NCBI GenBank assembly: GCA_938084575.1
Contig: CALKFG010000003.1
Location: 62,001-126,000, forward strand
DNA: 64,000 bases
Direction: 5' to 3'
From: an uncultured Hyphomonadaceae bacterium
GTDB taxonomy: Bacteria > Pseudomonadota > Alphaproteobacteria > Caulobacterales > Hyphomonadaceae
Under the pieces are notes generated by a model. That model saw only the letters and a list, made by a program, of their open reading frames with translations, ran no database searches and was not told where the DNA came from. The position numbers were made by a program, and so were the translations under genes. Shown piece after piece: positions 16,103-25,627 of this stretch; positions within the stretch are counted from its first letter, which is position 1; every line of letters begins with the position of its first letter.

Positions 16103-17191
16103 ATGCCCAATCCCATGCCTGTGAGCGCAAATTGGGTGATCGCGACGGGAGTTGTGGTCGCTGCCCTGTATTTCGGGCGGATGATATTCGCCCCTTTCGC
16201 GCTCGCCGTCTTCCTGTTCCTGATCATTGAAGGTTTCGCGCGGGCAATAAAGGACCGGGTCCCAATTCTTGGGCTGGGTATTGCCCGGTGGTCTGCCATA
16301 TTGACGGTCATCGCTGGATTCATTGGATTCATTGGTTTGCTTGCGGGCGGTGTTGCCAGCTTTGGCGGACAGGCCGGCGGCTATGAAGACAAGATCAATG
16401 GGCTGATCGCGGATGTCTACGGGATCATTCAGATCGCCGATGCGCCGACCCTGACCGAGTTGATATTCAACCAGACCGGCCAGCGTTTCTTCGCCATGAT
16501 TGCAAACGCTACGAGCAGTCTGACCGGGGATATTATTCTCATTCTGATCTATATCGGCTTCCTGTTTCTGGCCCAGGCCAGCTGGAGTGCCAAGCTCGAT
16601 CGTATTTTTGTCGACCCCGATCGCCGGGAACAGGTGCGCGACCTCGGCCGGGCCGCCCGCCAGGGCATAGAGACCTATCTGTGGACCCAGACGCTGATCA
16701 GCGCCATGATCACGACACTGACCTATCTCACGCTGTTGGCTCTGGGCGTGGACAATGCGGTCTTTCTGTCAGCGCTGATCTTTATCCTGAACTATATTCC
16801 GACGGTCGGCTCGATCGTGGCAGCCCTGATACCCCCCTTGTTTGCCCTGGTTCAGCCTGACCTGCCGGTCTGGATACCCGGTGGACCAGAAACAGCGAGC
16901 TATATTTTTGCCAGTCTCGTTCTTATTGGCGTCAGCTTCTGGCAATTCAGCATCGGCAACTTCATTCAGCCGCGATTGATGGGGGACAGCTTAAACTTAT
17001 CCTCTTTAGTTGTATTGTTGTCTCTGGCGGTCTGGGGGGCGATCTGGGGCATTCCCGGCATGTTTTTATCGGCCCCGCTTACGGTTTTGCTGATGATCTT
17101 CTTGGCTCAGAGCGAGTCAACCAAATGGATTTCTGTACTTCTGTCTTCAAATGGCCAGCTTGGTTCAGAAGTTGTTGACTCTCCAGAATAA
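16103..17191 (+). CDS. AI-2E family transporter (PerM/TqsA-like)
   Basis: Polytopic inner-membrane protein of 362 residues, in the family that includes the autoinducer-2 exporter TqsA and also proteins that carry other substrates. At least seven hydrophobic segments are visible: two near the N-terminus (about 8-45), one at about 65-90, one at 145-162, and a dense C-terminal group from about 205 to 340. The family motif is LNYIPTVGSIVAALIPP. Substrate cannot be told. It has its own ribosome binding site (CGGAG) and lies 69 bases after the DUF1178 gene. Confidence 0.88.
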   Translation: MPNPMPVSANWVIATGVVVAALYFGRMIFAPFALAVFLFLIIEGFARAIKDRVPILGLGIARWSAILTVIAGFIGFIGLLAGGVASFGGQAGGYEDKINGLIADVYGIIQIADAPTLTELIFNQTGQRFFAMIANATSSLTGDIILILIYIGFLFLAQASWSAKLDRIFVDPDRREQVRDLGRAARQGIETYLWTQTLISAMITTLTYLTLLALGVDNAVFLSALIFILNYIPTVGSIVAALIPPLFALVQPDLPVWIPGGPETASYIFASLVLIGVSFWQFSIGNFIQPRLMGDSLNLSSLVVLLSLAVWGAIWGIPGMFLSAPLTVLLMIFLAQSESTKWISVLLSSNGQLGSEVVDSPE

Positions 17192-17306
17192 TTTTATAAT
17201 ATGTCTATGTGAATACTGGCTTTGTTTGTGGGAATCAAAACAAATTGAATATTTAAGCCTCGAGCAATCTTTATTGATTTAGATTTGCAGAAGCAGTGTA
17301 TAGAAT

Positions 17307-17396
17307 CTGACCTCCGCGTGCGTCCCCCCACCCAGCCTGCGGAATTGGTCAGTAGGGCCCGCCGGACATGTCCCCGTTCGGCGGGTCTGCCTTTTT
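17307..17396 (+). ncRNA. Candidate small RNA with a C-rich loop, between AI-2E gene and GDH gene
   Basis: This 228-base AT-rich gap lies between convergent genes and contains a possible transcription unit. TATAGA at 17299-17304 preceded by TTGATT (17274-17279, spacing 19) could be a promoter. Next comes CTGACC (17307-17312) pairing with GGTCAG (17347-17352), with an inner CCGC/GCGG stem, and a loop containing CCCCCCACCC. A second GC-rich hairpin (CCCGCCG 17358-17364 with CGGCGGG 17379-17385) is followed by TCTGCC and five T residues, a terminator-like end. The layout matches a second locus at 37.9 kb. The predicted start falls slightly inside the first stem, so the exact 5' end is uncertain. 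Confidence 0.45.
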
Positions 17397-17419
17397 AAGG
17401 GCAGAGGCCCAGATTTATG

Positions 17420-20400
17420 TCAGGCAAAGCTCATGGCTGCGCGGATTGTGTCTGCCGCCAGTGCCAATTGGGAAAATCCCGGGCTGCGACCGGCATAGAG
17501 GTCTATGTCCCGGTTGGCGGCCTGCAGCGTTTCCGACATTTCGTCCCGCCATATCTCCAGCCCGCCCGCCTGCAATACCCGTCGGGTCGCCTCGGTCTGC
17601 ATGTCCACCAGCTCCTGAATCAGGCGGCGTGTGGCGCGTCTGTCCCAGGTTTCCATCGTCGGTAAGACTTCCGCAGCGATGGATTTCAGTTTCTCGGTGC
17701 CCAGTGCCGCGCCGGTCTGTTCGAAGGCTACAAACACGTCTTCAAGTGGAGACCGGGCAGTGCTGCTGAGTTCCGCCAGGGCTGGAAAGGTCGGTATCAC
17801 CGACAGTTCGGCCAGTTCCAGAGCAAGCGTGCTGTCGACGCCAAAAGAGGCGTATTCGGCGCGGGTCTGATCAAGCGCCGCTCTGCTTACAGGGCTAAGG
17901 CAGCTCGGAATACAGCCGCGCAGACGCTGGAAGGGGGGATCATAGCGGAGCACGGTTTCGCTGACGGCCCTTGTCTTCTGGCCGTTTATCAGGGAATAGG
18001 CGAGGGCGGCGGTGCCGATGGCAAGAGCGTGCTTGAGCTTCAGCTGGTCATCTGCCGCGATGTGGTTGTCCAGCAGCATAATGCCCGCCTCGAGTCGGCG
18101 TGTTCCGATCAGGGCTTCAGCAGCCACGAGGGCTGTGACAAGCCTGGCGACGGGCGCGCCGCTTTCTTCACTGAGCCGGTTGATCGCAAGGGGGCCGCCG
18201 AGATCAACGCTTCGGTTCGCCAGACTGGTGGAGATGATTTCCCGTCTCAGCGGATGGGCCGCCATCGACTCCGGGTAGGCCATCAGTGGCTCCGGGAAAT
18301 AAGCCTCCAGTACGCTGAGGAAATAGGGGTCGTCTGGGACGTCTGAGGCGACCAGATCATCGAAAATTACGATTTTCGTCCAGGCCATAAGCACAGCGAT
18401 TTCGGGTCGAGTGAGGGAAAGGCCAACCTCCTGGCGTTCCTGCATTTCGACGCTGTTGGGCAGGCCCTCGACCTTGCGGTCAAGATGACCGCGGGCCTCG
18501 AGGTCACACATCAGCCGTTCATAGGCTTCATGCTCGCGTGCGGCATTGGACTGTGCCAGGCTCAGCGCGAAGGTCTGATCGTAATTGTGTCTGAGAACGT
18601 GAAGGGCCACATCATCGGTCATTTTTGCCAGCAGGTCATTGCGTGCATCGGCGGCAAGGTCGCCCCGCCGGATCGCATCAGAGCAGAGGATCTTAATGTT
18701 GACTTCATGGTCGGAGCTGTCGACCCCGGCAGAATTGTCGATCGCGTCCGTATTGACCCGTCCACCCCGCAGGGCAAAAGAAATCCGTGCGCCTTGGGTC
18801 ATGCCAAGATTGGCCCCTTCACCGACAATCAGGGCGCCGATTTCGTCGGCATTGATGCGGATCTGGTCATTTGACCTGTCATCGGCGTCTGCGTGGCTTT
18901 CGTGGGCTGCTTTGATGTAGGTTCCGATGCCTCCAAACCAAAGCAGGTCGCAGTGTGTTTTGAGCAAGGCGTGTATCAGGTCATCCGGGGTCAGGGTCTC
19001 GACCTCAAGCCCCGTCAGGGTCTGTATTTCCGGGGTCAGCACAAGTTCTTTCGCATTGCGGTCATATATCCGGCCGCCCGGCGACAACAGGGCAAGATCG
19101 TAATCGCTCCAGGCCGAGCCCCGGAGATCAAACAGGCGTTTGCGCTCCCGCCAGCAGGTTTCTGTGTCCTGAGGGTCCGGATCGAGGAAGATATGCCGGT
19201 GATTGAAGGCCGCCAGAAGCCTTGTCTGGCGGGACAACAGCATCCCATTGCCAAACACGTCGCCCGACATGTCGCCAATGCCAATCACCGTGAAGGGGTG
19301 TGTCTGGATATCTCTTCCGATTTCCCGAAAGTGTCGTTTGACCGCTTCCCAGGCGCCTCGGGCGGTGATGCCCATCGCCTTATGGTCATATCCAGCGGAT
19401 CCTCCCGATGCAAAGGCGTCCCCAAGCCAGAAACCGAGATCCGTCGAAATGCCATTTGCGATATCCGAAAAGGTTGCCGTGCCCTTGTCGGCTGCGACGA
19501 CCAGATAGGGGTCATCCTGGTCCCAGACGACCATGCCTGTCGGATGCTGGACAAGGCCTTCATTCAAATTGTCGGTCAGGCCCAGAAGAGCATTTATAAA
19601 GGTCTTATAGGCCGAGACCCCTGCCGCCCGGTAGGCCTCGGGATCGTCTTTTTCCGGAAGCTGCTTGGCAAAAAAGCCGCCTTTTGCGCCGACGGGTACG
19701 ATCACCGAATTCTTGACCTGCTGCGCCTTGACCAGTCCGAGCACTTCTGTCCGGTAATCATCACGCCGGTCGGACCAGCGAATTCCCCCCCGGGCGACGG
19801 GTCCGAACCGGCAATGCACCCCCTCGACCTCGGGGCAGGCAATGAAGATTTCCCGATAGGGCTTTGGTCTCGGCAGGTCCTCGAGGTCCTGGCTGGCGAT
19901 CTTCAGGGAGATGTGGGGCAGGGGCATGCCATTGTCGTCACGTTGATAGAAATTTGTTCTCTGAGTCACCATGATGAGGGCGGCAATGCGGCGCAGGACC
20001 CGGTCATGGTTGAGCGACGCCACATCCAGAAGTGCGCGCTCAATCCGCCGCCAGACAGCTTTCAGCGCCGTTCGGCGATGGGTCAAACTGATATCGCGCC
20101 GGGGATCAAAGCGGACTGAAAAAAGCTCTGCCAATGTCCTGACAAGTTCGGGATACCAGTTCAGAGCTTCAATCTGGGTGATCCGTCCCGGATCCATGCC
20201 GGTCTGCTGGCGGTAGGCGCAAAGAGCCCGGAACAGCGCCGCCTCCCGCCAGGTCAGGCCGGCATTGAAAATCAGGGCGTTGAACCCGTCATTTTCCGCT
20301 TCCCCCCGCCAGATGGCAACAAAGGCATCCTCAAAGCCCGACTGGACATCATCGAGGGAAATCTTGCCGCTATCGGTCCGCCTTAAATACAGAGCGTGGA

Positions 20401-22141
20401 CCCAGAAAGTCTCTGGTGCACCGGTGCTTGGTTTGCGGGCCGGTGTGATTGGATAGCCGGCCTCAAAGACGACAAACAGGCCCAGCCGCTCAAAGATCGG
20501 AACGCCTTCTGACAGCGCAATTGGTCCATTGCGCGAGTATATCTTTGCCCGCAGGTGCGTGTCCGTGTCTTCGCTGTCGCGATAGGCGCGAAGGGCTATT
20601 GGGCGGTCGTCATCCAGGTCCAGCAGCACATCTATGTCTTCGACCGCTGTTTCCGGTTCAAATGCCTCGCGATATGCGGCGGTGAAGCCGCTGACGAAAA
20701 ATGAGGCCTTGGTTCTGACTTTGCCATCCGGTTTCAGGGCCGTCATCGCTTCCCGAAACCGCGTTTTCCACGTCCGTGACAAGGCGACCAGACGGTCTTC
20801 GAGCTTTTTAATGTCCGGCGTTTTGGGATGCGCGGGCAAGGTGATTTCGAACAGAATTCGGACCAGGTCCGTGCCGACGAATTCAGGCTCAAAATCCGCC
20901 AGGTCGCCGCCATAGGCCTTTTCAAGTTCGGCGGACATGTGTTGCCGTAACTGGGTGTCATATGCTTCGCGGGGAACAAAGACGACGATGCTGACAAAGC
21001 GCGCAAATCGATCCGGGCGGACAAACATGCGCACGCGCGGGCGTCCGATCAGATTGGAGGCCCCGCGAATGATCGGGGCGAGAACTTCGGCGCGGGTCTG
21101 GAACAGCTCATCTCTTGGCCAGCTTTCCAGGATATTTGTGATCGCCTTTTCATTGTGGCTGCCGTGAACCGAATGGGTAATTTTCAGGACCTCTTCGCGG
21201 CGCTGCCGTAATAAGGGAATGGTGCAGATTGAGGCGTTATAAGCCTCTGAGGTGTAGAGCCCGAGAAAGCGTGTCTCCCCGGTGACCCGCCCCTGCTCGT
21301 CTACATGCTTTATGCCGATATAATCTGACGGCACCCGGCGGTGCACGCGGCTGAGAAGCGTGGATTTGGCGAGAATGAGGGGTTCAGGTTCGGCCAGGAA
21401 CGCGCCGATTTCCTTGGTCAGGAATAAGGGCTCTGATCCGGGCCGCAGGACATTGCGCTCTTTGTCTCTCAGAAGGCCCAGATTGGACCCGTCCACAACG
21501 TCGGGCTCGGTGGGCAGGACCTGTCCATGCGCATCGGTCTTGAAGCGATATTCGCGTGCCCCGAGAAAGACAAAATGATCTGCCGCCAGCCAGTTGAGAA
21601 AAGCCACAGCTTCGTCCCGGTACTTGTCCGGCACAGCGGTGTTCGCGCTGAGCTGTAGGATGCCCTCCGCCATCCGGTTGCGCAGGGCGTCAAAATCATC
21701 GGTCGCAAGACCGACATCCCGCAAAGTCAGTCCGACTTCGTCACACAGCATTTGCGTTTCCGGCTCGGTTAGGTAGGGCAGGTGGATCTGGATCAGCGAC
21801 TGGAAATGGCCATCCTCGCGCTCAAGGATAGGATGGAAGAGGACATCAACATGAAACCCCAGGGCCGAGCAGGCACCCAGAAGTGAGTCGACCAAAAACG
21901 GGCAATCGGGTCCCGCAACTTCGAGGAGGTGCCCGCCGGCGGCTTGTCGAATGCGAAAGCGGCGTTCGTCCTGGCTGCCGTCCTGCGACCAGGTCCACAG
22001 GGCGCGACTCAGCTCTTCAATGTCGCCGTGCAGGTCTGACAGGCGCGTCTCGCTTTCCAGCTCAGCCAGCATATGGGCATGAACACGTTCGAAGCTGTGC
22101 GTGTTTGTGTGATCTGTGCCGCGGTCGGAAGAACCCGTCAT
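17420..22141 (-). CDS. Large NAD-specific glutamate dehydrogenase (GDH-180 class)
   Basis: Catalyses oxidative deamination of glutamate to 2-oxoglutarate and ammonia, feeding amino acid carbon into the TCA cycle. At 1573 residues it belongs to the roughly 180 kDa class typical of Alpha- and Gammaproteobacteria, which has long N- and C-terminal regulatory extensions around the catalytic core. The catalytic lysine segment VGAKGGFFAKQLP is near residue 820, the core entry FGPVARGGIRWSDRRDDYRTE is just before it, and GIGDMSGDVFGNGMLLS with TARGAWEAVKRHFRE follow. No frameshift is apparent. It is transcribed alone from a good promoter directly upstream. Confidence 0.96.
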   Translation of the reverse strand: MTGSSDRGTDHTNTHSFERVHAHMLAELESETRLSDLHGDIEELSRALWTWSQDGSQDERRFRIRQAAGGHLLEVAGPDCPFLVDSLLGACSALGFHVDVLFHPILEREDGHFQSLIQIHLPYLTEPETQMLCDEVGLTLRDVGLATDDFDALRNRMAEGILQLSANTAVPDKYRDEAVAFLNWLAADHFVFLGAREYRFKTDAHGQVLPTEPDVVDGSNLGLLRDKERNVLRPGSEPLFLTKEIGAFLAEPEPLILAKSTLLSRVHRRVPSDYIGIKHVDEQGRVTGETRFLGLYTSEAYNASICTIPLLRQRREEVLKITHSVHGSHNEKAITNILESWPRDELFQTRAEVLAPIIRGASNLIGRPRVRMFVRPDRFARFVSIVVFVPREAYDTQLRQHMSAELEKAYGGDLADFEPEFVGTDLVRILFEITLPAHPKTPDIKKLEDRLVALSRTWKTRFREAMTALKPDGKVRTKASFFVSGFTAAYREAFEPETAVEDIDVLLDLDDDRPIALRAYRDSEDTDTHLRAKIYSRNGPIALSEGVPIFERLGLFVVFEAGYPITPARKPSTGAPETFWVHALYLRRTDSGKISLDDVQSGFEDAFVAIWRGEAENDGFNALIFNAGLTWREAALFRALCAYRQQTGMDPGRITQIEALNWYPELVRTLAELFSVRFDPRRDISLTHRRTALKAVWRRIERALLDVASLNHDRVLRRIAALIMVTQRTNFYQRDDNGMPLPHISLKIASQDLEDLPRPKPYREIFIACPEVEGVHCRFGPVARGGIRWSDRRDDYRTEVLGLVKAQQVKNSVIVPVGAKGGFFAKQLPEKDDPEAYRAAGVSAYKTFINALLGLTDNLNEGLVQHPTGMVVWDQDDPYLVVAADKGTATFSDIANGISTDLGFWLGDAFASGGSAGYDHKAMGITARGAWEAVKRHFREIGRDIQTHPFTVIGIGDMSGDVFGNGMLLSRQTRLLAAFNHRHIFLDPDPQDTETCWRERKRLFDLRGSAWSDYDLALLSPGGRIYDRNAKELVLTPEIQTLTGLEVETLTPDDLIHALLKTHCDLLWFGGIGTYIKAAHESHADADDRSNDQIRINADEIGALIVGEGANLGMTQGARISFALRGGRVNTDAIDNSAGVDSSDHEVNIKILCSDAIRRGDLAADARNDLLAKMTDDVALHVLRHNYDQTFALSLAQSNAAREHEAYERLMCDLEARGHLDRKVEGLPNSVEMQERQEVGLSLTRPEIAVLMAWTKIVIFDDLVASDVPDDPYFLSVLEAYFPEPLMAYPESMAAHPLRREIISTSLANRSVDLGGPLAINRLSEESGAPVARLVTALVAAEALIGTRRLEAGIMLLDNHIAADDQLKLKHALAIGTAALAYSLINGQKTRAVSETVLRYDPPFQRLRGCIPSCLSPVSRAALDQTRAEYASFGVDSTLALELAELSVIPTFPALAELSSTARSPLEDVFVAFEQTGAALGTEKLKSIAAEVLPTMETWDRRATRRLIQELVDMQTEATRRVLQAGGLEIWRDEMSETLQAANRDIDLYAGRSPGFSQLALAADTIRAAMSFA

Positions 22142-22168
22142 GGGCCACCTTTTTTCTAGCGTGTCCGG

Positions 22169-22197
22169 ACTCTAAGTCATCCTGTCATTCGTCTCAA
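22169..22197 (-). promoter_or_regulatory. Sigma-70 promoter for the glutamate dehydrogenase gene
   Basis: On the minus strand TTGAGA (22197-22192) and TAGAGT (22174-22169) are separated by exactly 17 bases, and the start codon lies 28 bases further with an AAGGTGG ribosome binding site. The remaining bases up to 22420 contain A/T-rich stretches but no convincing gene. Confidence 0.5.
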
Positions 22198-22420
22198 TTC
22201 ATAAGCTCAGAATTTTTGTGATCAGACGGTGGGACCACGGATCAGAAAGGGGACTGTGGGCCGGTTGGGAAAAAACGAAAAATCGAAAGGAATTTCTTAG
22301 CTTTTTCTGTACCAATGGGCGTATGAGTTCGCTTTCAGTCTCGCATTCCGCTGCTGACGGCCTGCGGCACGTGCCGAAGCCGCCCGTCGTGGCTGTCTGG
22401 TTGCCGCACAGGGGGCGATC

Positions 22421-23095
22421 GTGAAACGTCTCTGGCACTGGCCGATTGACCCGCTGGCAAGGACCGTCCGTCTCGCGCTGGGAGAGAAGCAGTGGAGCTT
22501 TGAGCCGATCACCATTCGTCCATGGGTGTCCGACCTTGAGCTGGCGGCCCTCGCGCCCGGTGCCGCCGGCCCGGCCCTGCTGGATACCGATGCCGAGATG
22601 CGGGTCACCGCGATTGGAAGCTTGGCGATTTGCGAATATATCGAGGAGGCCCAGACCAGTCCGCGCCTGTTGCCTTTTGCAGCCCCGGAACGCAGTGAAG
22701 CCCGCCGCCTGTGGCAGTGGTCTGAAGAAAACTTTGCCGGGATTAACAACACGCTGCTGGCGGAACGGGTTTCGCAATGGGTTCGGCGTGAGCACGCTCC
22801 CAACAGCGCGGCTCTGCGCCAGGGCGCGCACGCTCTCAAGAACCGAATGACCTTTCTGGATGCTCTGGCCGGGGAACGGGCCTATCTGGCCGGGCGCAAT
22901 CTGACTCTGGCGGACCTGTCGGTGGCGGCGCATCTTTCCGCCTATGATTATTTTGGTGATGTTCCCTGGGAACTCAGCCCCGACCTCAAAGCCTGGTATA
23001 TGCGGATCAAGTCCCGACCGGCCTTCCGCCCGATCCTGGCGGACCGGGTCGATACGGCCAAGCCGGTCAAACATTATGCCGACCTCGACTTCTGA
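22421..23095 (+). CDS. Glutathione S-transferase family protein
   Basis: Thioredoxin-fold plus all-helical GST-type protein, 224 residues. The N-terminal part reads WHWPIDPLARTVRLALGEK where a glutathione-site residue would sit, the segment AIGSLAICEYIEEA matches the conserved Ser-containing beta4-alpha3 region, and the helical domain has the N-capping motif LTLADLSVAAHLSAYDY. It starts at GTG. The 3' end overlaps queG by 20 bases, so the two are co-transcribed. Substrate unknown. Confidence 0.88.
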   Translation: MKRLWHWPIDPLARTVRLALGEKQWSFEPITIRPWVSDLELAALAPGAAGPALLDTDAEMRVTAIGSLAICEYIEEAQTSPRLLPFAAPERSEARRLWQWSEENFAGINNTLLAERVSQWVRREHAPNSAALRQGAHALKNRMTFLDALAGERAYLAGRNLTLADLSVAAHLSAYDYFGDVPWELSPDLKAWYMRIKSRPAFRPILADRVDTAKPVKHYADLDF

Positions 23096-24215
23096 TCTCA
23101 AAATCTGGCTGGCCGATCAGGCCGTGGCGCTGGGCCTGGATGCGGTCGGGACCTGCCGTGCGGACGAAGCCTGGGTGGCGGCGGACCGGCTGGAGTCCTT
23201 CATTGATGCCGGACGGCATGGGCAGATGGACTGGATGAAGGAAACGCTGGCGCGCCGGCGAACCCCGACCAGCATGTGGCCTGAGGCGCGATCGGCCGTC
23301 GTGGTCGGTCTGAATTACGGGCCATCCACTGATCCTATGCTGAATCTGGACCACCGGGAGTGCGGTAATATTTCGGTCTATGCCCGCGGCAAGGACTATC
23401 ACGATGTCCTGAAAAAGCGGCTGAAGCAGCTGGCGAGAGCCTTCGTCGCGGAAACCGGTGCCGAGGTGAAGGTCTTTGTTGATACCGCGCCCCTCATGGA
23501 AAAACCCCTGGCCCAGAAGGCCGGGCTCGGCTGGCAGGGCAAGCATACCAATCTGGTGTCGCGTCCCCTCGGATCGTGGCTGTTCCTCGGGGTCATGCTG
23601 ACCTCGGCGGACCTGGTGCCGGATGAGGCAGAGACCGATCATTGCGGGTCTTGCCGGTCTTGTCTGGACATTTGCCCCACGCACGCCTTTCCCGCCCCTT
23701 ATCAGCTGGATGCCCGCCGCTGCATCTCCTATCTCACCATCGAGCATCGCGGCCCGATTCCGCGGGAATTCAGGGCGGCGATGGGCAACCGGATTTACGG
23801 CTGTGATGATTGTCTGGCGGTCTGTCCCTGGAACAAATTTTCACAGCATGCCCAGCTGCAGGAAGTGTGGGCACGAACGGCATTGAACCGGCCCGGCCTT
23901 GGCGCGCTCTCTGCCCTCGACGATCCCGGCTTTCGGGCCCTGTTTTCAGGTTCACCGGTCAAGCGCACGGGGCGGGACCGCTTCGTCCGCAATGTCATGA
24001 TCGCCATTGGCAACAGTGCCGCTCCGGCACTGATTGACCCCTATGTGATGGACCGCCTGAGAGATCCCGACGCCGTGATCAGAGCCGCGGCGGTCTGGGC
24101 GCTCGGGCGCCTCGATTCCGCCCGGTTCGCAGACGAAAAGCGGCGTCATCTGGAACTTGAAACGGATCAAGAGGTTCGGGCTGAATGGCTGGAAAATCCC
24201 GTGCCCACCGAATGA
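23076..24215 (+). CDS. queG: Epoxyqueuosine reductase QueG
   Basis: Performs the last step of queuosine synthesis, reducing epoxyqueuosine in tRNA. Characterised QueG uses cobalamin and two 4Fe-4S clusters. The sequence shows both ferredoxin-like clusters: CGSCRSCLDICPTHAF and, further on, CDDCLAVCPWNKF, together with the family stretch MEKPLAQKAGLGWQGKHTN and YLTIEHRGPIP. The C-terminal part has HEAT-like helices. The ATG at 23076 (MPTSTSDLKIWL) gives 379 residues and overlaps the GST gene. The other que genes are 10 kb upstream. The 3' end overlaps mtgA as ATGA. Confidence 0.96.
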   Translation: MPTSTSDLKIWLADQAVALGLDAVGTCRADEAWVAADRLESFIDAGRHGQMDWMKETLARRRTPTSMWPEARSAVVVGLNYGPSTDPMLNLDHRECGNISVYARGKDYHDVLKKRLKQLARAFVAETGAEVKVFVDTAPLMEKPLAQKAGLGWQGKHTNLVSRPLGSWLFLGVMLTSADLVPDEAETDHCGSCRSCLDICPTHAFPAPYQLDARRCISYLTIEHRGPIPREFRAAMGNRIYGCDDCLAVCPWNKFSQHAQLQEVWARTALNRPGLGALSALDDPGFRALFSGSPVKRTGRDRFVRNVMIAIGNSAAPALIDPYVMDRLRDPDAVIRAAAVWALGRLDSARFADEKRRHLELETDQEVRAEWLENPVPTE

Positions 24216-24913
24216 CTGCCGGTCAACGGCTTGGCCGCCTCTGGTCTGGTCTGGTCCGGCTCGGGCTGGGTATTTTTATCTTGGTGCATGTCTATGCCCT
24301 GATCCTGATCTGGGCGCCGGTTCCGGGGACGGTCACCATGGTGCAGAGCGTCGTTGCGGGTGCCGGCCTGCGTCGCGGGTGGACGCCGTTGGAAGAGGTC
24401 TCACCGCATCTGGTGCGGGCAGTGATCGCCGCCGAGGATACCGGGTTCTGCCAGCATGCCGGGATTGACCCGGACGCCATCCGCCAGGCTTTGACGGAAC
24501 GCCGAGCCACCGGTCGGGTTCGCGGCGCATCAACGCTGAGTCAGCAAACGGCAAAGAATGTTTTTCTCTGGAATGGAGGGGGCTGGATCCGCAAGGCGCC
24601 AGAGACCTGGCTGGCTTTGGTCACCGATTTTGCCTGGGGCAAACGCCGCGTGATGGAGATTTATCTCAATATCGCGGAATGGGGAGATGGTCGGTTCGGC
24701 GCCGAAGCCGCGGCACAGTATTATTTCGGAAAGCGCGCGGCAGAGCTGACCGCCACGGAAGCGGCGCGCCTTGCCGCAGTCCTGCCCAATCCCAATGTCT
24801 GGCGGGCCCAGCCCGCCGGCCCCTATGTGCGTCAACGCACGGCGACCCTTCTGGCCCGGATGACGGTCGTCCGCCGGGACGGGCTGGAGGCATGCGTTCT
24901 CGGAGCGGGCTAA
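24212..24913 (+). CDS. mtgA: Monofunctional biosynthetic peptidoglycan transglycosylase
   Basis: Membrane-anchored glycosyltransferase that polymerises lipid II into glycan strands. About 233 residues with an N-terminal membrane segment (LVRLGLGIFILVHVYALILIW) and GT51 motifs: AEDTGFCQHAGID (catalytic Glu), GASTLSQQTAKNVFLW, GKRRVMEIYLNIAEWG and the later TATEAARLAAVLPNP. The start at 24212 overlaps the queG stop as ATGA; an in-frame ATG at 24185 would add nine residues. No transpeptidase domain is attached, as expected for MtgA. Confidence 0.95.
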   Translation: MTAGQRLGRLWSGLVRLGLGIFILVHVYALILIWAPVPGTVTMVQSVVAGAGLRRGWTPLEEVSPHLVRAVIAAEDTGFCQHAGIDPDAIRQALTERRATGRVRGASTLSQQTAKNVFLWNGGGWIRKAPETWLALVTDFAWGKRRVMEIYLNIAEWGDGRFGAEAAAQYYFGKRAAELTATEAARLAAVLPNPNVWRAQPAGPYVRQRTATLLARMTVVRRDGLEACVLGAG

Positions 24914-25569
24914 CGTTCTGACGGGGCTTTCAGGCGCTGTGCTTCGCGAATGTCTCCGCGCAGCACAAGAAATTCGATATTATCCGGTTGAGCGCGCAGA
25001 GCTTCGGTGAGATCGCGTTCCGCCTGTTGCAGCTCCCCTGTGGCCAGCTGGGCGCGGGCGCGCAGGGCAAGGGCTTCGGCATCGCCTGCCCTCAGGGCCA
25101 GGGCCGCATTCAAATCGTCGATGCCGGACAGCCAGTTTTCCTGGGCAAGTCTGGCTGCTGCGCGATCCTTGAACAGGTCCGGGTCGGTCTGCGTCATGTT
25201 CAGTGCGGCATCAAAAGCCGTCTCTGCCGCCTCCGGGAGTCCGGCTGAAAGCCACGCATTACCCGCCTGCGTCATGAACAGGGTGCGGTCGTCAAGCGTG
25301 ATCGCCTCCGGGGCATTGGCCAGGGCCTCGAGCCGGGCGGCACCCTGTTCAAACTGGTCCAGCGCAATCAGGGCCAGCGCATTGCAATACCGGGCCAGCG
25401 GACGGTTTCCGTTGCTGAGCCAGGCAAGGCTGTCTTCATAGGCGGTGTCCGGGTCAGTCTCGACATATTCGATACAGCTGTTCAGCCGGGCTTGTTCATC
25501 CCGTCGGTTCAGCAGGATGGCAGATTGTGACATCGGCAATGAGGCGATCATGAGCGTAATGAGTGACAT
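24910..25569 (-). CDS. Secreted tetratricopeptide repeat protein
   Basis: 219-residue protein with a hydrophobic N-terminus that could act as a signal peptide (LITLMIASLPMSQSA) and three or four TPR units from about residue 55 to 205, including the units around WLSAGLPEAAETAFDAALNM and ATGELQQAERDLTEALRAQP. TPR proteins serve as docking scaffolds; no partner can be named. The stop codon overlaps the mtgA stop on the other strand. Confidence 0.75.
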   Translation of the reverse strand: MSLITLMIASLPMSQSAILLNRRDEQARLNSCIEYVETDPDTAYEDSLAWLSNGNRPLARYCNALALIALDQFEQGAARLEALANAPEAITLDDRTLFMTQAGNAWLSAGLPEAAETAFDAALNMTQTDPDLFKDRAAARLAQENWLSGIDDLNAALALRAGDAEALALRARAQLATGELQQAERDLTEALRAQPDNIEFLVLRGDIREAQRLKAPSER

Positions 25570-25627
25570 GTCTTGACCTTTTCCGTAGATATGAGTTCCG
25601 CCTAAAAACCGGTCATGACAAGGGTAA

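Noticed and set aside
18893-20119. 408-codon plus-strand frame within the glutamate dehydrogenase gene.
   Set aside because: It is antisense to a fully conserved GDH core, has no recognisable domain and no ribosome binding site.
22142-22420. Short open frame at 22218-22424 before the GST gene.
   Set aside because: It has an Arg/Lys-biased composition, no similarity to known small proteins and no ribosome site; it overlaps the GST start and is considered noise.
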